Below, piece after piece: positions 1 through 8,142 of a DNA stretch of 64,000 bases. Under the pieces are notes generated by a model that saw only the letters and a list, made by a program, of their open reading frames with translations, was not told the origin of the DNA and ran no database searches. Both the position numbers and the translations under genes were made by a program. This DNA comes from Corynebacterium minutissimum (GTDB lineage: Bacteria; Actinomycetota; Actinomycetes; Mycobacteriales; Mycobacteriaceae), in NCBI RefSeq assembly GCF_000988205.1, contig NZ_LAYQ01000006.1:1-64000 (forward strand), in the 5' to 3' direction. Each line of letters begins with the position of its first letter. The first letter of the stretch is position 1.

Positions 1-55
1 AGGCGTGGTGGAAGTATTTGCCGACGTCCATGCCGATGACGAAGTCATAGGCCAT
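1..55 (-). CDS. IS110-family transposase, N-terminal fragment (continues beyond window)
   Basis: Only the first 18 codons are present. They read MAYDFVIGMDVGKYFHHA, which matches the opening of IS110-family recombinases: a short beta strand, the first catalytic Asp of the RuvC-like DEDD domain in the G-x-D-V-G-K context, then the aromatic-His-His segment. An AGGAGG ribosome-binding site lies about ten bases before the ATG, so this start is well supported. These enzymes (established knowledge) excise and insert the element by a Holliday-junction mechanism guided by an element-encoded RNA. Whether the rest of the gene is intact cannot be seen. Confidence 0.72.
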   Translation of the reverse strand, partial: MAYDFVIGMDVGKYFHHA

Positions 56-89
56 GAGCGTGTGCCTCCTAGCGATGAATGAGAAGTTG

Positions 90-240
90 GATTATTTATG
101 CTTCATCGCTGGGGTTGGTCGGACATACTTGCACTGGCATCCACATTACTGTGAGACCTCATACCACCTGGGCTGGGTCAGGTTCCTATTAGCAGTTTGA
201 GTATGTCACTGTCTTCGGCGACATCACCCCCGGATCATTT
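90..240 (-). ncRNA. Candidate IS110 bridge-RNA region
   Basis: This non-coding stretch lies directly upstream of the IS110 transposase start, where IS110-group elements encode their bridge RNA. On the minus strand it can form a seven-pair stem (224-218 with 209-203, one G-U pair) and a five-pair stem (183-179 with 170-166). Both are small and no covariation can be tested, so the call rests mainly on position. The two guide loops could not be assigned. Confidence 0.3.
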
Positions 241-294
241 TCAGACAGGGACAGGAATAAGCCATACCGAAGCCAGCGACTAGTTCCACTGTTC

Positions 295-1353
295 TTGCGA
301 ATGGAGGGAACGGAAGTAAACATAACCCGCCCAATCGGGTGGACGGCCTATGAATCTTCGGTGCCCTGGGGTGGAACTGCTAACAACGTAATGGGAAATG
401 ACATGAAACACGGCATTGTGCGCGATCTGTCTAAAGGTGCGCTTGCAACTCGCGTGCGCCGAGGGGAGGTAACGCGACTGGCCAAGGGGCTCTATGTCTG
501 GGGCAGGCCCGAGCCATTAGAACTGTTGAAGCTGTTACAGGAGCACCGGCCATTCCTTAAGGCGACAGGAACGACGGCTGCCCAGGTGCTCCTTGGCGAG
601 CCTGTCACTTTTCCACTGAGGCTAGCCAGCGTGGAGAGGATGCCGGCATCAACTTTTTATGTGCACTCGCGGGTGAGCGTCGAAAGTTTTGTTACCTCGT
701 CTGGGATCCGGATTCTTAATCCTCTTGTCGCTATGAAGTCCGTTAGTCCTGAACTGGGGATTCGCGTGTTTGAGTCCATCTATTCCTCGAAGGCAGGACG
801 TGCTCGCTTGGATAGTCACCGCGAAGCGCTCAAAGTTGTCCCCGTTGCCAGTCAGCGCATGCTGGAGCAAGCTGCGTTGTTCACAGATTCTGGTGCGGAG
901 GTCAAGGTGGCAAGAGGCTTGAAAAGGCGCGGGCTCAAGGTCGAGTGCAACGTTGTTATCGGTCACTACACTTGGGACATCGTGCTCCCAGAGCTCAAGG
1001 TCGCGGTAGAAATCAACGGGATGAAATTCCATTCCCAGCAAGCGTCATGGTTGCGGGACCATTGGAAGAACAACGAGGGCGCACTGATTGGGTGGTTAAC
1101 GCTGCGCTACACAGGTCATTGCGTGGCTCATCATCTGGACTATGTCATCGACCAGATAGCTAATGCCAGGAATCCGGACTTTGAGAAGCGCTACTTCAAA
1201 TTTATTGGTTTCTGGCATGAGGGCGTGCTGCCTCCTAAACCAAAGCCATGGGAATACAGCGAGCACTTGGGGTATTTACCGCCCGACTTGCCTGAGCCGC
1301 CCGATTACCCGCAACCGCCAGACTTTCCGGAGCCCCCCAACTGCCCTAGGTGA
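295..1353 (+). CDS. AbiEi-like/DUF559 protein, probable orphan
   Basis: Function unknown. The N-terminal half (about residues 35-180) has the winged-helix-like pattern of AbiEi-type antitoxin proteins, including a short R-L-A-K-G-L-Y-V segment. Residues about 225-290 look like the DUF559/Vsr nuclease-like fold: WDIVLPELKVAVEINGMKFH with an acidic strand, then a conserved D/K region and LRYTG. The tail carries a tandem PPDxPxP-type proline repeat. The open frame begins at a TTG with no ribosome site; ATG at 391 or 403 is a plausible true start. No partner toxin gene is next to it. It sits beside an IS110 end, so it may be an accessory gene. Confidence 0.6.
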   Translation: MRMEGTEVNITRPIGWTAYESSVPWGGTANNVMGNDMKHGIVRDLSKGALATRVRRGEVTRLAKGLYVWGRPEPLELLKLLQEHRPFLKATGTTAAQVLLGEPVTFPLRLASVERMPASTFYVHSRVSVESFVTSSGIRILNPLVAMKSVSPELGIRVFESIYSSKAGRARLDSHREALKVVPVASQRMLEQAALFTDSGAEVKVARGLKRRGLKVECNVVIGHYTWDIVLPELKVAVEINGMKFHSQQASWLRDHWKNNEGALIGWLTLRYTGHCVAHHLDYVIDQIANARNPDFEKRYFKFIGFWHEGVLPPKPKPWEYSEHLGYLPPDLPEPPDYPQPPDFPEPPNCPR

Positions 1354-1454
1354 CGAAGTTATTGCCAGATCTTGAACCGGAGGCGAGAACTTTGGCAGGA
1401 CGGGCAGTGTGAAGCGTGAGCCCGGCAGTTGAACCCGAAAGCGGGTCGCGGGCG

Positions 1455-2177
1455 CTAGGCAGCAACCAGCCCCTCAACAATGAGCGCTAAGGCCGCGCTG
1501 ATAGCCACGACGAGGACGATGCGGTTGAGCACCTTGGCGTTGATGAAACGGTTGAGGTAGCCGGCGGCGATGAGGCCCACGATGGCTACCGGCGGGTAGG
1601 CCGCGGCCGCGGTGAGCTGTACGCTAGTGATTTGCCCGCTCAAGCCCAAGATTGCCAGCGAGATGGTGCAACCGATGATGAAGGTGCCCGACAGCGTGCC
1701 GCGTATGCGGGCTGGGTCGTAGCCTTTAAGCACCAGCGCCATGGGCGGTCCACCGATGGACGTCGACGTGCCCAGAAACCCGGAAGCAGCACCCGCGACA
1801 GCAATGTTGGCGGTGGTGCGCTTGGGAGACCAGCCGAGGCTGGACAAGGTCATGGCAAAGATGACGGCGCAGCCGATGAAAAGGGAGAGCCCGCGGTGGG
1901 AGAGGGAAGCAATCGCCCACGCACCCGCGAGCGAGCCGGGAATACGCGCGATGGAAGAAATGGCCACGATGTCCCAGGACACCGCCGAGCGTGCCTTGAG
2001 CATCGTGGTCGTTGAGATGACGAATGCCAGCAGGAGGATGAGCGTGGGAACCAGCTCCGGCTTGATGAGCGCCAAGATGGGGGTGGCGATGGTGCCCAGC
2101 CCAAAGCCGATGGTTCCCTGGCAGATTGTGCCCACGAGGATGAGCACGCCGATGAAGATATACAGCCAGCTGAACAT
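1455..2177 (-). CDS. TauE/SafE-family (TSUP) membrane transporter
   Basis: The 240-residue protein has about seven or eight hydrophobic segments and the family signature near the start (GTICQGTIGFGLGTIATPIL) plus a second half-repeat around residues 125-150 (SGFLGTSTSIGGPPMALVL). TSUP proteins move sulfite, sulfonates or other small organic anions; the substrate here cannot be told. It lies 24 bases downstream of the TIGR03089 gene on the same strand and is probably co-transcribed with it. A second TSUP protein is encoded at 14335, inside the sulfur cluster, so the window carries two paralogous half-repeat permeases. Confidence 0.85.
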   Translation of the reverse strand: MFSWLYIFIGVLILVGTICQGTIGFGLGTIATPILALIKPELVPTLILLLAFVISTTTMLKARSAVSWDIVAISSIARIPGSLAGAWAIASLSHRGLSLFIGCAVIFAMTLSSLGWSPKRTTANIAVAGAASGFLGTSTSIGGPPMALVLKGYDPARIRGTLSGTFIIGCTISLAILGLSGQITSVQLTAAAAYPPVAIVGLIAAGYLNRFINAKVLNRIVLVVAISAALALIVEGLVAA

Positions 2178-2201
2178 TGCTCTACTATCTCATGACGGGG
2201 T

Positions 2202-2906
2202 TTAGGAGCGGACGGTGACCTTCTCGTTGTCTGCGATGTCCTCCAAGCGGTCGGCCGAGCACAGGCCCGCCACAATGACGGCGGAGCCGCCCGCAGCCAG
2301 TGGTTCGAGGACGGCCCGCTGGAAGGAAGCGCTGTCCGTCCAGCCCTGCGAAAGCACGCGCTCAGCGCCCAACTCGGTGGGGAAAAGCTCCGGAAGCGGG
2401 GTAGTGGTGCCGTAGAAGTGATCGCCGTAGAAGCGCACAGTGGGGCCGAAGTCGATGGTGCCCAGTGGCAGCTCGCCGCCGCTTTCGACAACGCCGCGGC
2501 CAAAAGGGTCCTGAGTAACCAGCACCGTGTCCACCGCCGGGGTGGACGCCGAGCCCGCGTCCGCTGCAGCCTTGAGGTAGGCCTCCGGAGAGGTGAACAC
2601 CACGGCTACGTCGTCGGCAGTCGGCTCTGCAGCAGCCGCACCATCCGTAATGTCAAAGGGGATTCCGGCGGCTAGTGCCCCGAGTGCAATCACTGCGGCC
2701 TGCCAGGACACGGGAAGGTCGATGAGGATGCGGGAATCCGTGTCTGGTTCGAGGTCGAGCTCGTCCAGCAGCATGTTGGCGATCTTGGAGGTCCAGTTCT
2801 CCAGTGTTTGCGCCGAGAAGTCCATGCGGGTGCCGTCAGATTCGTTATAAACACTGAGGCGGGGAGCGGAGGCATCGGCGGACAGGAGATGCTGAAGGAG
2901 TTCCAT
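2202..2906 (-). CDS. TIGR03089 family protein
   Basis: The 234-residue product matches the actinobacterial TIGR03089 family (the Rv3268 position in M. tuberculosis), described as related to the N-terminal part of AMP-binding acyl-CoA synthetases but lacking the full enzyme. Here too there is no AMP-binding P-loop or A8 motif, so catalysis is not expected. The ATG at 2906 follows a TACGAT hexamer (2915-2920 on the minus strand) by eight bases with no ribosome site, which suggests a leaderless mRNA. It lies between the LCP ligase gene and the TSUP permease in the same direction. Confidence 0.78.
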   Translation of the reverse strand: MELLQHLLSADASAPRLSVYNESDGTRMDFSAQTLENWTSKIANMLLDELDLEPDTDSRILIDLPVSWQAAVIALGALAAGIPFDITDGAAAAEPTADDVAVVFTSPEAYLKAAADAGSASTPAVDTVLVTQDPFGRGVVESGGELPLGTIDFGPTVRFYGDHFYGTTTPLPELFPTELGAERVLSQGWTDSASFQRAVLEPLAAGGSAVIVAGLCSADRLEDIADNEKVTVRS

Positions 2907-2951
2907 GTCCGCCCATCGTAGGTGGCGGGCGCCAAGCCCGCCACGGTGTCT

Positions 2952-4603
2952 TTAGTTCACGCAGCGCGGGCCATCGCCGCCCGCGTCGATCTCAGGCGAA
3001 ACCTCCGCGGTACCAAAGTCATCGCCCGGGGTGCCGACCTGCTGGGTGTCGCCGCCTTGGTCGGGCTCCGCAGCAGCCTCTTCTTCCTGCGCGGAGTCAT
3101 CCTTCGGGCCGGAGTAGTCATCCGTAGCCACCACGATGAAGGTATCCGGCTCGAGCTCTTCGTTAGCCGTGACCGGCAGGCCGCCGAGCTGCTCAGCCAA
3201 GGCGTGGGCGCGCTCATCGTTGGCATCTGCGGCAACAATCTGCGATTCGGTGTATAGACCCGACTGCGCGTTGGCCGTACGTTCCACGGTATAGCCACGT
3301 TCTTCAACCAGGCGCCGATTCCGCCGGCCATTCCGTCGACGCTGCCGGCGTTGAGGACGTGCAGGTTGAGGTTCTCAGCCACGGGCTTCTCGCCTTCCTC
3401 GGCAGCCTTGTCGGTGGCGGCGTCTTCGGACTTCTCGTCCTCCTCGGCCTTCTCCTGGGACTTGGCCAAATCATCCATGAAGCGGTGTACCTCCGCGGTA
3501 TCGATGGTCACCACCGATTCGCCGTAGTCACCCACGCCGGTAATGGAGGTCACCGGGATCGTCGTAAACGTCACGTTGCCGCCGGCTAGCCCGGCCAGCT
3601 GGGTCACAAAGCCCATGATGTCCCAACCGTCATCGATGACTACGGAGCGCTCCACGGCATCAGCAATCTTGTTGAGCTTGCCCGGAGAGGTCAACGTGCC
3701 CGAATCCAGAACCTTCGACGTCAGCGATGCCATGTAGGCCTGCTGGCGCACGATGCGGTCAAGGTCACCGCGCGGTAGCTCATAGCGCTGGCGCACGAAG
3801 GACAGACCCTCGGAGCCCTGCAAGGTTTGGCGCCCAGCCGGGAATTTAGCGCCCGACATCGGATCATCGACGGCGTCGTTGAGGCAGACGTCGACGCCCC
3901 CGACGGCGTCGGTAAGCAGCACGAAGCCCAAGAGACCCACCTCAGCGTAGTGGTCGACGTTGACATCAGTGAGCTTGTGCACCATCGAAATGAGACCAGC
4001 GCGGCCGGCCTCGGTGCTCTCCTTCTCCATCTCCTTTTCGGTGTGGGGCGGCTTCTCACCAGCTGCTTCGGCTTCCGCGTTTTCCTGTTGCAGCTGTTCC
4101 ATCTTGTCTGCTTTGTGCAGGGCAAAGACGGCGTTGATTTTGGTGTTTCCGAAGTCCTCGTCGTGGACGTAGGTGTCGCGCGGGATGGATACTGCAGTAG
4201 CTCGCGAGCCATCATTGGGGATGCGGATCACCATGATGGTGTCGGTGTTTTCCTCGCCCTCATCCACACCGGCATGCAGGTCCGCCAGCTCCTGCTCGGA
4301 AAGCGGATTCCCCTTGGCATCGGTGCGCGAGTCCTTGCCCACGAGCAAGATATCGACCGCGCCATCGATGCCGTTGTCCTTAAAACCGCCCTGATTGCCG
4401 AGTGCCAGATTGGAGGCGGAGGAGATGTCATTTCCCAGCTTGCCTACGGTGAAGTAACCCACGCCGGAGAGCACGAGGACCACGGCGGACAGGAAAGCGA
4501 CGACGGCCTTGAGCGGCGTCGAACCTCGTTGGGCGGTGGGCGCGGACTGCGAGGGCGCGGCCTGAATATGGCGGGCGGCGCGCGGGGAATTCGGGGAAGT
4601 CAC
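2952..4603 (-). CDS. cpsA: LCP (LytR-CpsA-Psr) family cell-wall ligase with C-terminal LytR_C domain; single frameshift
   Basis: LCP enzymes transfer lipid-linked glycans to peptidoglycan; in corynebacteria this attaches arabinogalactan. A cytoplasmic Pro/Ser-rich start is followed by one membrane segment (about residues 30-52), then the LCP domain with its Arg/Asp core (VSIPRDTYV, then LSFVRQRYELPRGDLDRI). A LytR_C domain should follow, but the frame is broken near 3305: translation runs off into an unrelated arginine/serine-rich tail ending at 2957, whereas the next frame (from 3287 down to the stop at 2952) encodes the expected LytR_C continuation (ERGYTVERTANAQSGLYTES). Restoring one G in a GG pair rejoins the two. 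Probably a sequencing error. The GTG start follows a TAAACT hexamer by six bases. Confidence 0.88.
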
Positions 4604-4635
4604 GGGACTAGTTTAAGTGAGCACGCTGCAAAACC

Positions 4636-5568
4636 GTGAAGCAGTGTCGCGGGCGCGTGCGCACGCCGGCGTTGGGTACTCTCAAGAACATCGTGAAGAA
4701 TTTACAGAAACCCCTGGCCGTGGTCACGGTGACCTTTTCGCCTGGCCGCTACCTCAGCGACTTCCTGGAGTCGCTGCGCTTGGCGACGTCCCTTCCTACT
4801 CTCACCGTTCTCGCCGACAATGGCTCAACCGATGGGGTACCGGAAGCCGCCGCGCGGGAGCATGAGGACGTGGAATTCCTCGATACTGGAGGAAACATCG
4901 GCTACGGCGCTGGAATGAATGCCGGCGCACGCTTCGCCCGTGCGCACGGCGTCGATGACGAGTTCTTCCTCATTGCCAACCCGGACGTGATGTTTAGCGA
5001 GGGCTCCCTGGATGAGCTGATCGCTTGTGCGCGCCGCCACCCAGACGCCGCGGCGGTGGGCCCGCGCATCGTGGAGCCGGATGGCAGTAACTACCCCTCG
5101 GCGCGCGCCGTACCGACGCTGCTCACGGGTATCGGCCACGCGCTGTTCGGAACTATTTGGCCATCCAATCCGTGGTCGCGCGCCTATCGCGATGACGCCG
5201 ATATGGACAGCGAGCGCCCGGCAGGTTGGCTGTCTGGTTCCTGCCTTCTGGTGCGGTGGGAGGCCTTTGAACAGATTGGTGGCTTTGATGAGCGCTACTT
5301 CATGTATTTGGAGGACGTGGACTTAGGGGACCGCTTCACTCGCGCCGGCTGGCGCAACATCCTGTGCCCGACGGCGGTGATTACCCACGCTAAGGGTCAC
5401 TCGACGAAAGCGCATCGTGGCGCGATGCTGCGCGCCCACCACGATTCGGCTTACCGCTTTCAGGCGGATAGGCACCCGCACTGGTACCAGGCGCCGCTGC
5501 GCGCAGCCTTGTGGTTGGGGCTGCGGGTGCGCGGGCTGATTTTAAGCGCGTGCCGCGACGGCTCCTGA
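4636..5568 (+). CDS. wbbL: Glycosyltransferase family 2, WbbL-type rhamnosyltransferase
   Basis: This enzyme adds rhamnose from dTDP-rhamnose to decaprenyl-PP-GlcNAc, building the linker that joins arabinogalactan to peptidoglycan; the work is done at the inner face of the membrane. A GT-A fold is visible: the nucleotide-binding start (PLAVVTVTFSPG), TVLADNGSTDG, the GNIGYGAGMNAG segment, the NPDV metal-binding motif, WLSGSCLLVRWEAFEQIGGFDERYFMYLEDVDLG, and a late HAKGHST. The frame opens at GTG 4636, but an in-frame GTG at 4693 is closer to the family start. It precedes manC by 55 bases in the same direction, as in M. tuberculosis (Rv3265c-Rv3264c). Confidence 0.88.
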   Translation: MKQCRGRVRTPALGTLKNIVKNLQKPLAVVTVTFSPGRYLSDFLESLRLATSLPTLTVLADNGSTDGVPEAAAREHEDVEFLDTGGNIGYGAGMNAGARFARAHGVDDEFFLIANPDVMFSEGSLDELIACARRHPDAAAVGPRIVEPDGSNYPSARAVPTLLTGIGHALFGTIWPSNPWSRAYRDDADMDSERPAGWLSGSCLLVRWEAFEQIGGFDERYFMYLEDVDLGDRFTRAGWRNILCPTAVITHAKGHSTKAHRGAMLRAHHDSAYRFQADRHPHWYQAPLRAALWLGLRVRGLILSACRDGS

Positions 5569-5623
5569 GTCAGGCGCGCCTATACACTAACGGTGACTTA
5601 TCTGAAAGAGATTAAGGAACGAT

Positions 5624-6718
5624 ATGACTGAATCAGCGCCCCAGTGGGGATCGACGGCGGATGCCGTCATTCTGGTGGGAGGTCGCGGCACCCGCCTGCG
5701 CCCGCTGACGATTGGCACGCCGAAGCCGATGTTGTCCACGGCCAACTACCCATTCCTCCAGCACTTGCTCGCCCGTATCAAGGAAGCCGGGATTGAGCAC
5801 GTGGTGCTCTCCACTTCTTATAAGGCGGAGGTCTTTGAGGAGTACTTCGGGGATGGCTCCGATCTGGGCCTGGAAATTGAGTACGTGGTGGAGGAGACCG
5901 CGCTGGGTACCGGCGGCGGTATCCGCAACGTCTATGACAAGCTGCGGCAGGACACGGTCATGGTGTTCAACGGCGACGTTTTGTCCGGCATGGATCTCAA
6001 CGGCATCCTCGATACGCATCATTCCAAGGACGCCGACGTGACGATGCACCTGCTCAACGTCGCTGATCCCCGTGCCTTTGGCTGCGTTCCTACCGATTCC
6101 GAGGGCCGAGTAACGGCCTTCTTGGAAAAGACCGAGGATCCGCCGACGAACCAGATCAACGCCGGTTGCTACGTGTTCAAGAAGGATGTCATCGAGACGA
6201 TTCCGGCTGGCCGCGTGGTCTCCGTGGAGCGCGAGACCTTCCCGCAGCTGCTGGAGTCCGGCCGCCTGGTGGTAGGCCACGTGGATAACTCCTACTGGCG
6301 CGATATGGGCCGCCCGGATGATTTCGTCCGCGGCTCCTCCGACTTGGTGCGCGGTATCGCGCATTCGCCGCTGTTGGTGGGGCGCACGGGTGAGTCTGTC
6401 GTGGATGAGTCTGCGGGTATCGCCGGTGGCGTACTGCTGCTGTCCGGCACGGCCGTGGGCCGCGGTTCCGTGATTGGGGCGGGCTGCCGCTTGGACGGCA
6501 CAGTGGTTTTCGATGGCGTCACTATCGAGCCGGGCGCCATCATTAACAACTCCATCATTGCCTCGGGCGCGCACATTGGTGCCAACGCGCACATCGACAA
6601 CTGCGTCATCGGCGAAGGTGCCACCATCGGCGCGCGTTGCGAGCTGCAGGGCGGCATGCGCGTCTTCCCAGGTGTGAGCATTCCGGACGCCGGCGTGCGA
6701 TTTAGTTCGGATGCTTAA
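5624..6718 (+). CDS. manC: Mannose-1-phosphate guanylyltransferase (GDP-mannose synthesis)
   Basis: It makes GDP-mannose from mannose-1-phosphate and GTP for lipomannan, phosphatidylinositol mannosides and protein mannosylation. The N-terminal nucleotidyltransferase domain shows VILVGGRGTRLRPLT, TPKPML, GTGGGIRNV and the metal-binding FNGDVL. From about residue 255 a left-handed beta-helix follows, with hexapeptide repeats such as IGAGCRLDGTVVFDGV and IGANAHIDNCVIGEG. Length (364) and position next to wbbL match the Rv3264c protein, which mycobacterial annotation calls manB; corynebacterial sources also use rmlA2. A GGAAC ribosome-like site precedes the ATG. A strong hairpin follows at 6779. 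Confidence 0.9.
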   Translation: MTESAPQWGSTADAVILVGGRGTRLRPLTIGTPKPMLSTANYPFLQHLLARIKEAGIEHVVLSTSYKAEVFEEYFGDGSDLGLEIEYVVEETALGTGGGIRNVYDKLRQDTVMVFNGDVLSGMDLNGILDTHHSKDADVTMHLLNVADPRAFGCVPTDSEGRVTAFLEKTEDPPTNQINAGCYVFKKDVIETIPAGRVVSVERETFPQLLESGRLVVGHVDNSYWRDMGRPDDFVRGSSDLVRGIAHSPLLVGRTGESVVDESAGIAGGVLLLSGTAVGRGSVIGAGCRLDGTVVFDGVTIEPGAIINNSIIASGAHIGANAHIDNCVIGEGATIGARCELQGGMRVFPGVSIPDAGVRFSSDA

Positions 6719-6778
6719 GCTGCTCGGCGTCTCAGCACAAAAGCGCTGAGGCATAGCCAGGGGATAGACACAGGTCTC

Positions 6779-6813
6779 GGCGCTGGAAAGATATCTTTCC
6801 AGCGCCTCTTTTC
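6779..6813 (+). terminator. Rho-independent terminator after manC
   Basis: A perfect 14-bp inverted repeat with no spacer (6779-6792 with 6793-6806) is followed by a T-rich run TCTTTTC. It lies 60 bases after the manC stop. Confidence 0.8.
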
Positions 6814-7179
6814 ATGCCGTGACGCATGGTTTTTATGGTGCGAATGAGATCCATGTGTTTTGCCCGACTGGGTGGCGACACGCCGAAGAAACCTTGGAAT
6901 TGTTCACAGGGTCGGGGGTGGCCACTACATGTAGTACCCCCGATGATCACCCCTTAACTAGGAGATCTGTGACTGATGTGAAAGTTGGGGATGCTGTACA
7001 GCGTTTTCGCTGGAGCCCAACAAAAATCTTCCGCGACAGGTTGACGATATTTAGTGATCCGGTGTGAAATGACATCAGTGTAATCAACGGCACGGCGGGC
7101 GCGGCACCGAGAAATTGTTTCGGTGTAGGGTCGGTGCCACTGAATCAAGAGAGAAACGACCTCGGAGAAAGGAAGCGGC
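6814..7179 (+). promoter_or_regulatory. Long leader/promoter region of whiB2
   Basis: These 366 bases have no supported gene. They hold a perfect 12-bp palindrome, ACTACATGTAGT, at 6924-6935, flanked by CC and ACC, that could be an operator. The sequence just before whiB2 is AGAAAGGAAGCGGC, a clear ribosome site. A long upstream region with an operator-like palindrome is usual for self-regulated whiB genes, but the binding protein cannot be named. Confidence 0.4.
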
Positions 7180-7482
7180 GTGGACAATACAACGAATAAC
7201 AGCGCTATTCTCCGTGGCGGTGCTGCTGCAGAGATGTCGCTCGATGAACTCTTTGGTGCCGTCGAGCAGGAGTGGCAAGACCAGGCGCTGTGCGCCCAGA
7301 CGGACCCGGAAGCTTTCTTCCCAGAAAAGGGAGGATCGACGCGCGAGGCTAAGCGCATTTGCCAGGCCTGTGCAGTGCGGGATGAATGCCTCGAATATGC
7401 TTTGGAGCACGATGAGCGCTTTGGAATTTGGGGCGGCTTGTCAGACCGTGAGCGCCGCCGATTAAAGCGTGAGATCGGTTAA
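7180..7482 (+). CDS. whiB2: WhiB-family iron-sulfur regulator, WhiB2/WhcD type
   Basis: WhiB proteins hold a [4Fe-4S] cluster and act with the principal sigma factor; WhiB2/WhmD/WhcD is linked to septation. Four cluster cysteines are present: ALC near residue 41, then the ICQACAVRDEC triplet (C-x2-C-x5-C). The G-[IV]-W-G-G turn appears as FGIWGGLSDRERRRLKRE, followed by basic residues for DNA contact. Its place between manC and the Rv3259-like gene matches Rv3260c. The GTG start at 7180 has a good AAAGGAAG ribosome site. Confidence 0.9.
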   Translation: MDNTTNNSAILRGGAAAEMSLDELFGAVEQEWQDQALCAQTDPEAFFPEKGGSTREAKRICQACAVRDECLEYALEHDERFGIWGGLSDRERRRLKREIG

Positions 7483-7508
7483 GCGCAGCGGATCTAGTAG
7501 TGCAGCGT

Positions 7509-7566
7509 CATCGCTCCCCCTATCGTTTGGGCCCTCAGTCCCAGCGGTGAGGGGGAGCGATGGGTT
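7509..7566. terminator. Bidirectional terminator between whiB2 and the converging gene
   Basis: A 13-bp perfect inverted repeat (7509-7521 with 7550-7562) encloses a 28-base loop and is followed by GGTTTTC. It lies between the convergent stops at 7482 and 7579. Confidence 0.7.
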
Positions 7567-7578
7567 TTCAGGAGTGGT

Positions 7579-8049
7579 TTACCAGGTAAAGCGCGGATCG
7601 ATGTCTCCGGGATCGACGTTCAGGTAATTGGCCACTAGTGCGGTAAGCACGGTCGATAGCAGTTCCTCGCGCTCCTGTGCCGACTGCACGCGCTCCTCAA
7701 TGGGCATGCGGAAAATGACCAGGCGGGCGCGCGTAGGCTGACCGGCGGAATCCACGCCCGCAGGCACGATGCGCCCTAGTGGAACGGGGCCGTCGGCGAT
7801 GATCTCATCCGGCATGACCGTCATGTCTACCGACAGGCGCATCCGGGGCACGGTATCAACGGCAAGGTCGAGCCCGGTGAGCTGTTCAGCAAAAGCGTAA
7901 TGGATGGGGGCGTAGGCCTCGAGCACCGCCATATCGAAGCGCTCGGCGCTGCTGCGATAGCGCGGCGTGTTGTGTGGCAGCAGCGGCCCACGTGCACCGC
8001 GGCCGTGGCGGTGGCGGGCCGGGCGGATATGCGGGCGGGGCGTGCTCAT
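7579..8049 (-). CDS. Zincin_1-like protein (Rv3259 family) without the HExxH motif
   Basis: The 156-residue protein has the length, position and flanking sequence of the actinobacterial metallopeptidase family represented by Rv3259. Members normally carry a zinc motif of the type HE-x2-HH about 30 residues before the end. At that place this protein reads TVLTALVANYLNVDPGDIDP, with no His or Glu where the metal ligands belong, so it is probably not an active peptidase. The arginine/histidine-rich start (about 30 residues) is likely disordered. The ATG at 8049 lies seven bases after a TAAACT hexamer (8057-8062), so a leaderless mRNA is likely. Confidence 0.7.
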   Translation of the reverse strand: MSTPRPHIRPARHRHGRGARGPLLPHNTPRYRSSAERFDMAVLEAYAPIHYAFAEQLTGLDLAVDTVPRMRLSVDMTVMPDEIIADGPVPLGRIVPAGVDSAGQPTRARLVIFRMPIEERVQSAQEREELLSTVLTALVANYLNVDPGDIDPRFTW

Positions 8050-8129
8050 GCGGCTTAGTTTAGGCCGGGCTGAAGGAGGGTTGTGGCGAGGCGCGCCGCG
8101 TTGGACTATCTAAATCTCAAGTTAGGGTT

Positions 8130-8135
8130 TAGACT
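8130..8135 (+). promoter_or_regulatory. -10 element for leaderless DUF3499 mRNA
   Basis: TAGACT is followed by seven bases and then the GTG at 8143, with no ribosome-binding site between. Confidence 0.55.
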
Positions 8136-8142
8136 TGGGCGC

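Larger units (their letters stand above)
1..245 (-). mobile_element. IS110-family element, 5' portion cut by the window edge
   Basis: The first 55 bases encode, on the minus strand, the start of an IS110-type DEDD recombinase, and the bases to its right have no gene and look like the untranslated left end that such elements carry. The right boundary (about 245) is a guess: IS110 elements lack long terminal inverted repeats and make no clear target duplication, so the junction cannot be read directly. The neighbouring orphan gene at 295 fits a recently disturbed site. Confidence 0.5.

Noticed and set aside
1260-1353. Proline repeat as evidence of a frame error at the end of the DUF559-like gene
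   Set aside because: The repeat is regular at the amino-acid level and ends in a proper stop, so it is probably real.
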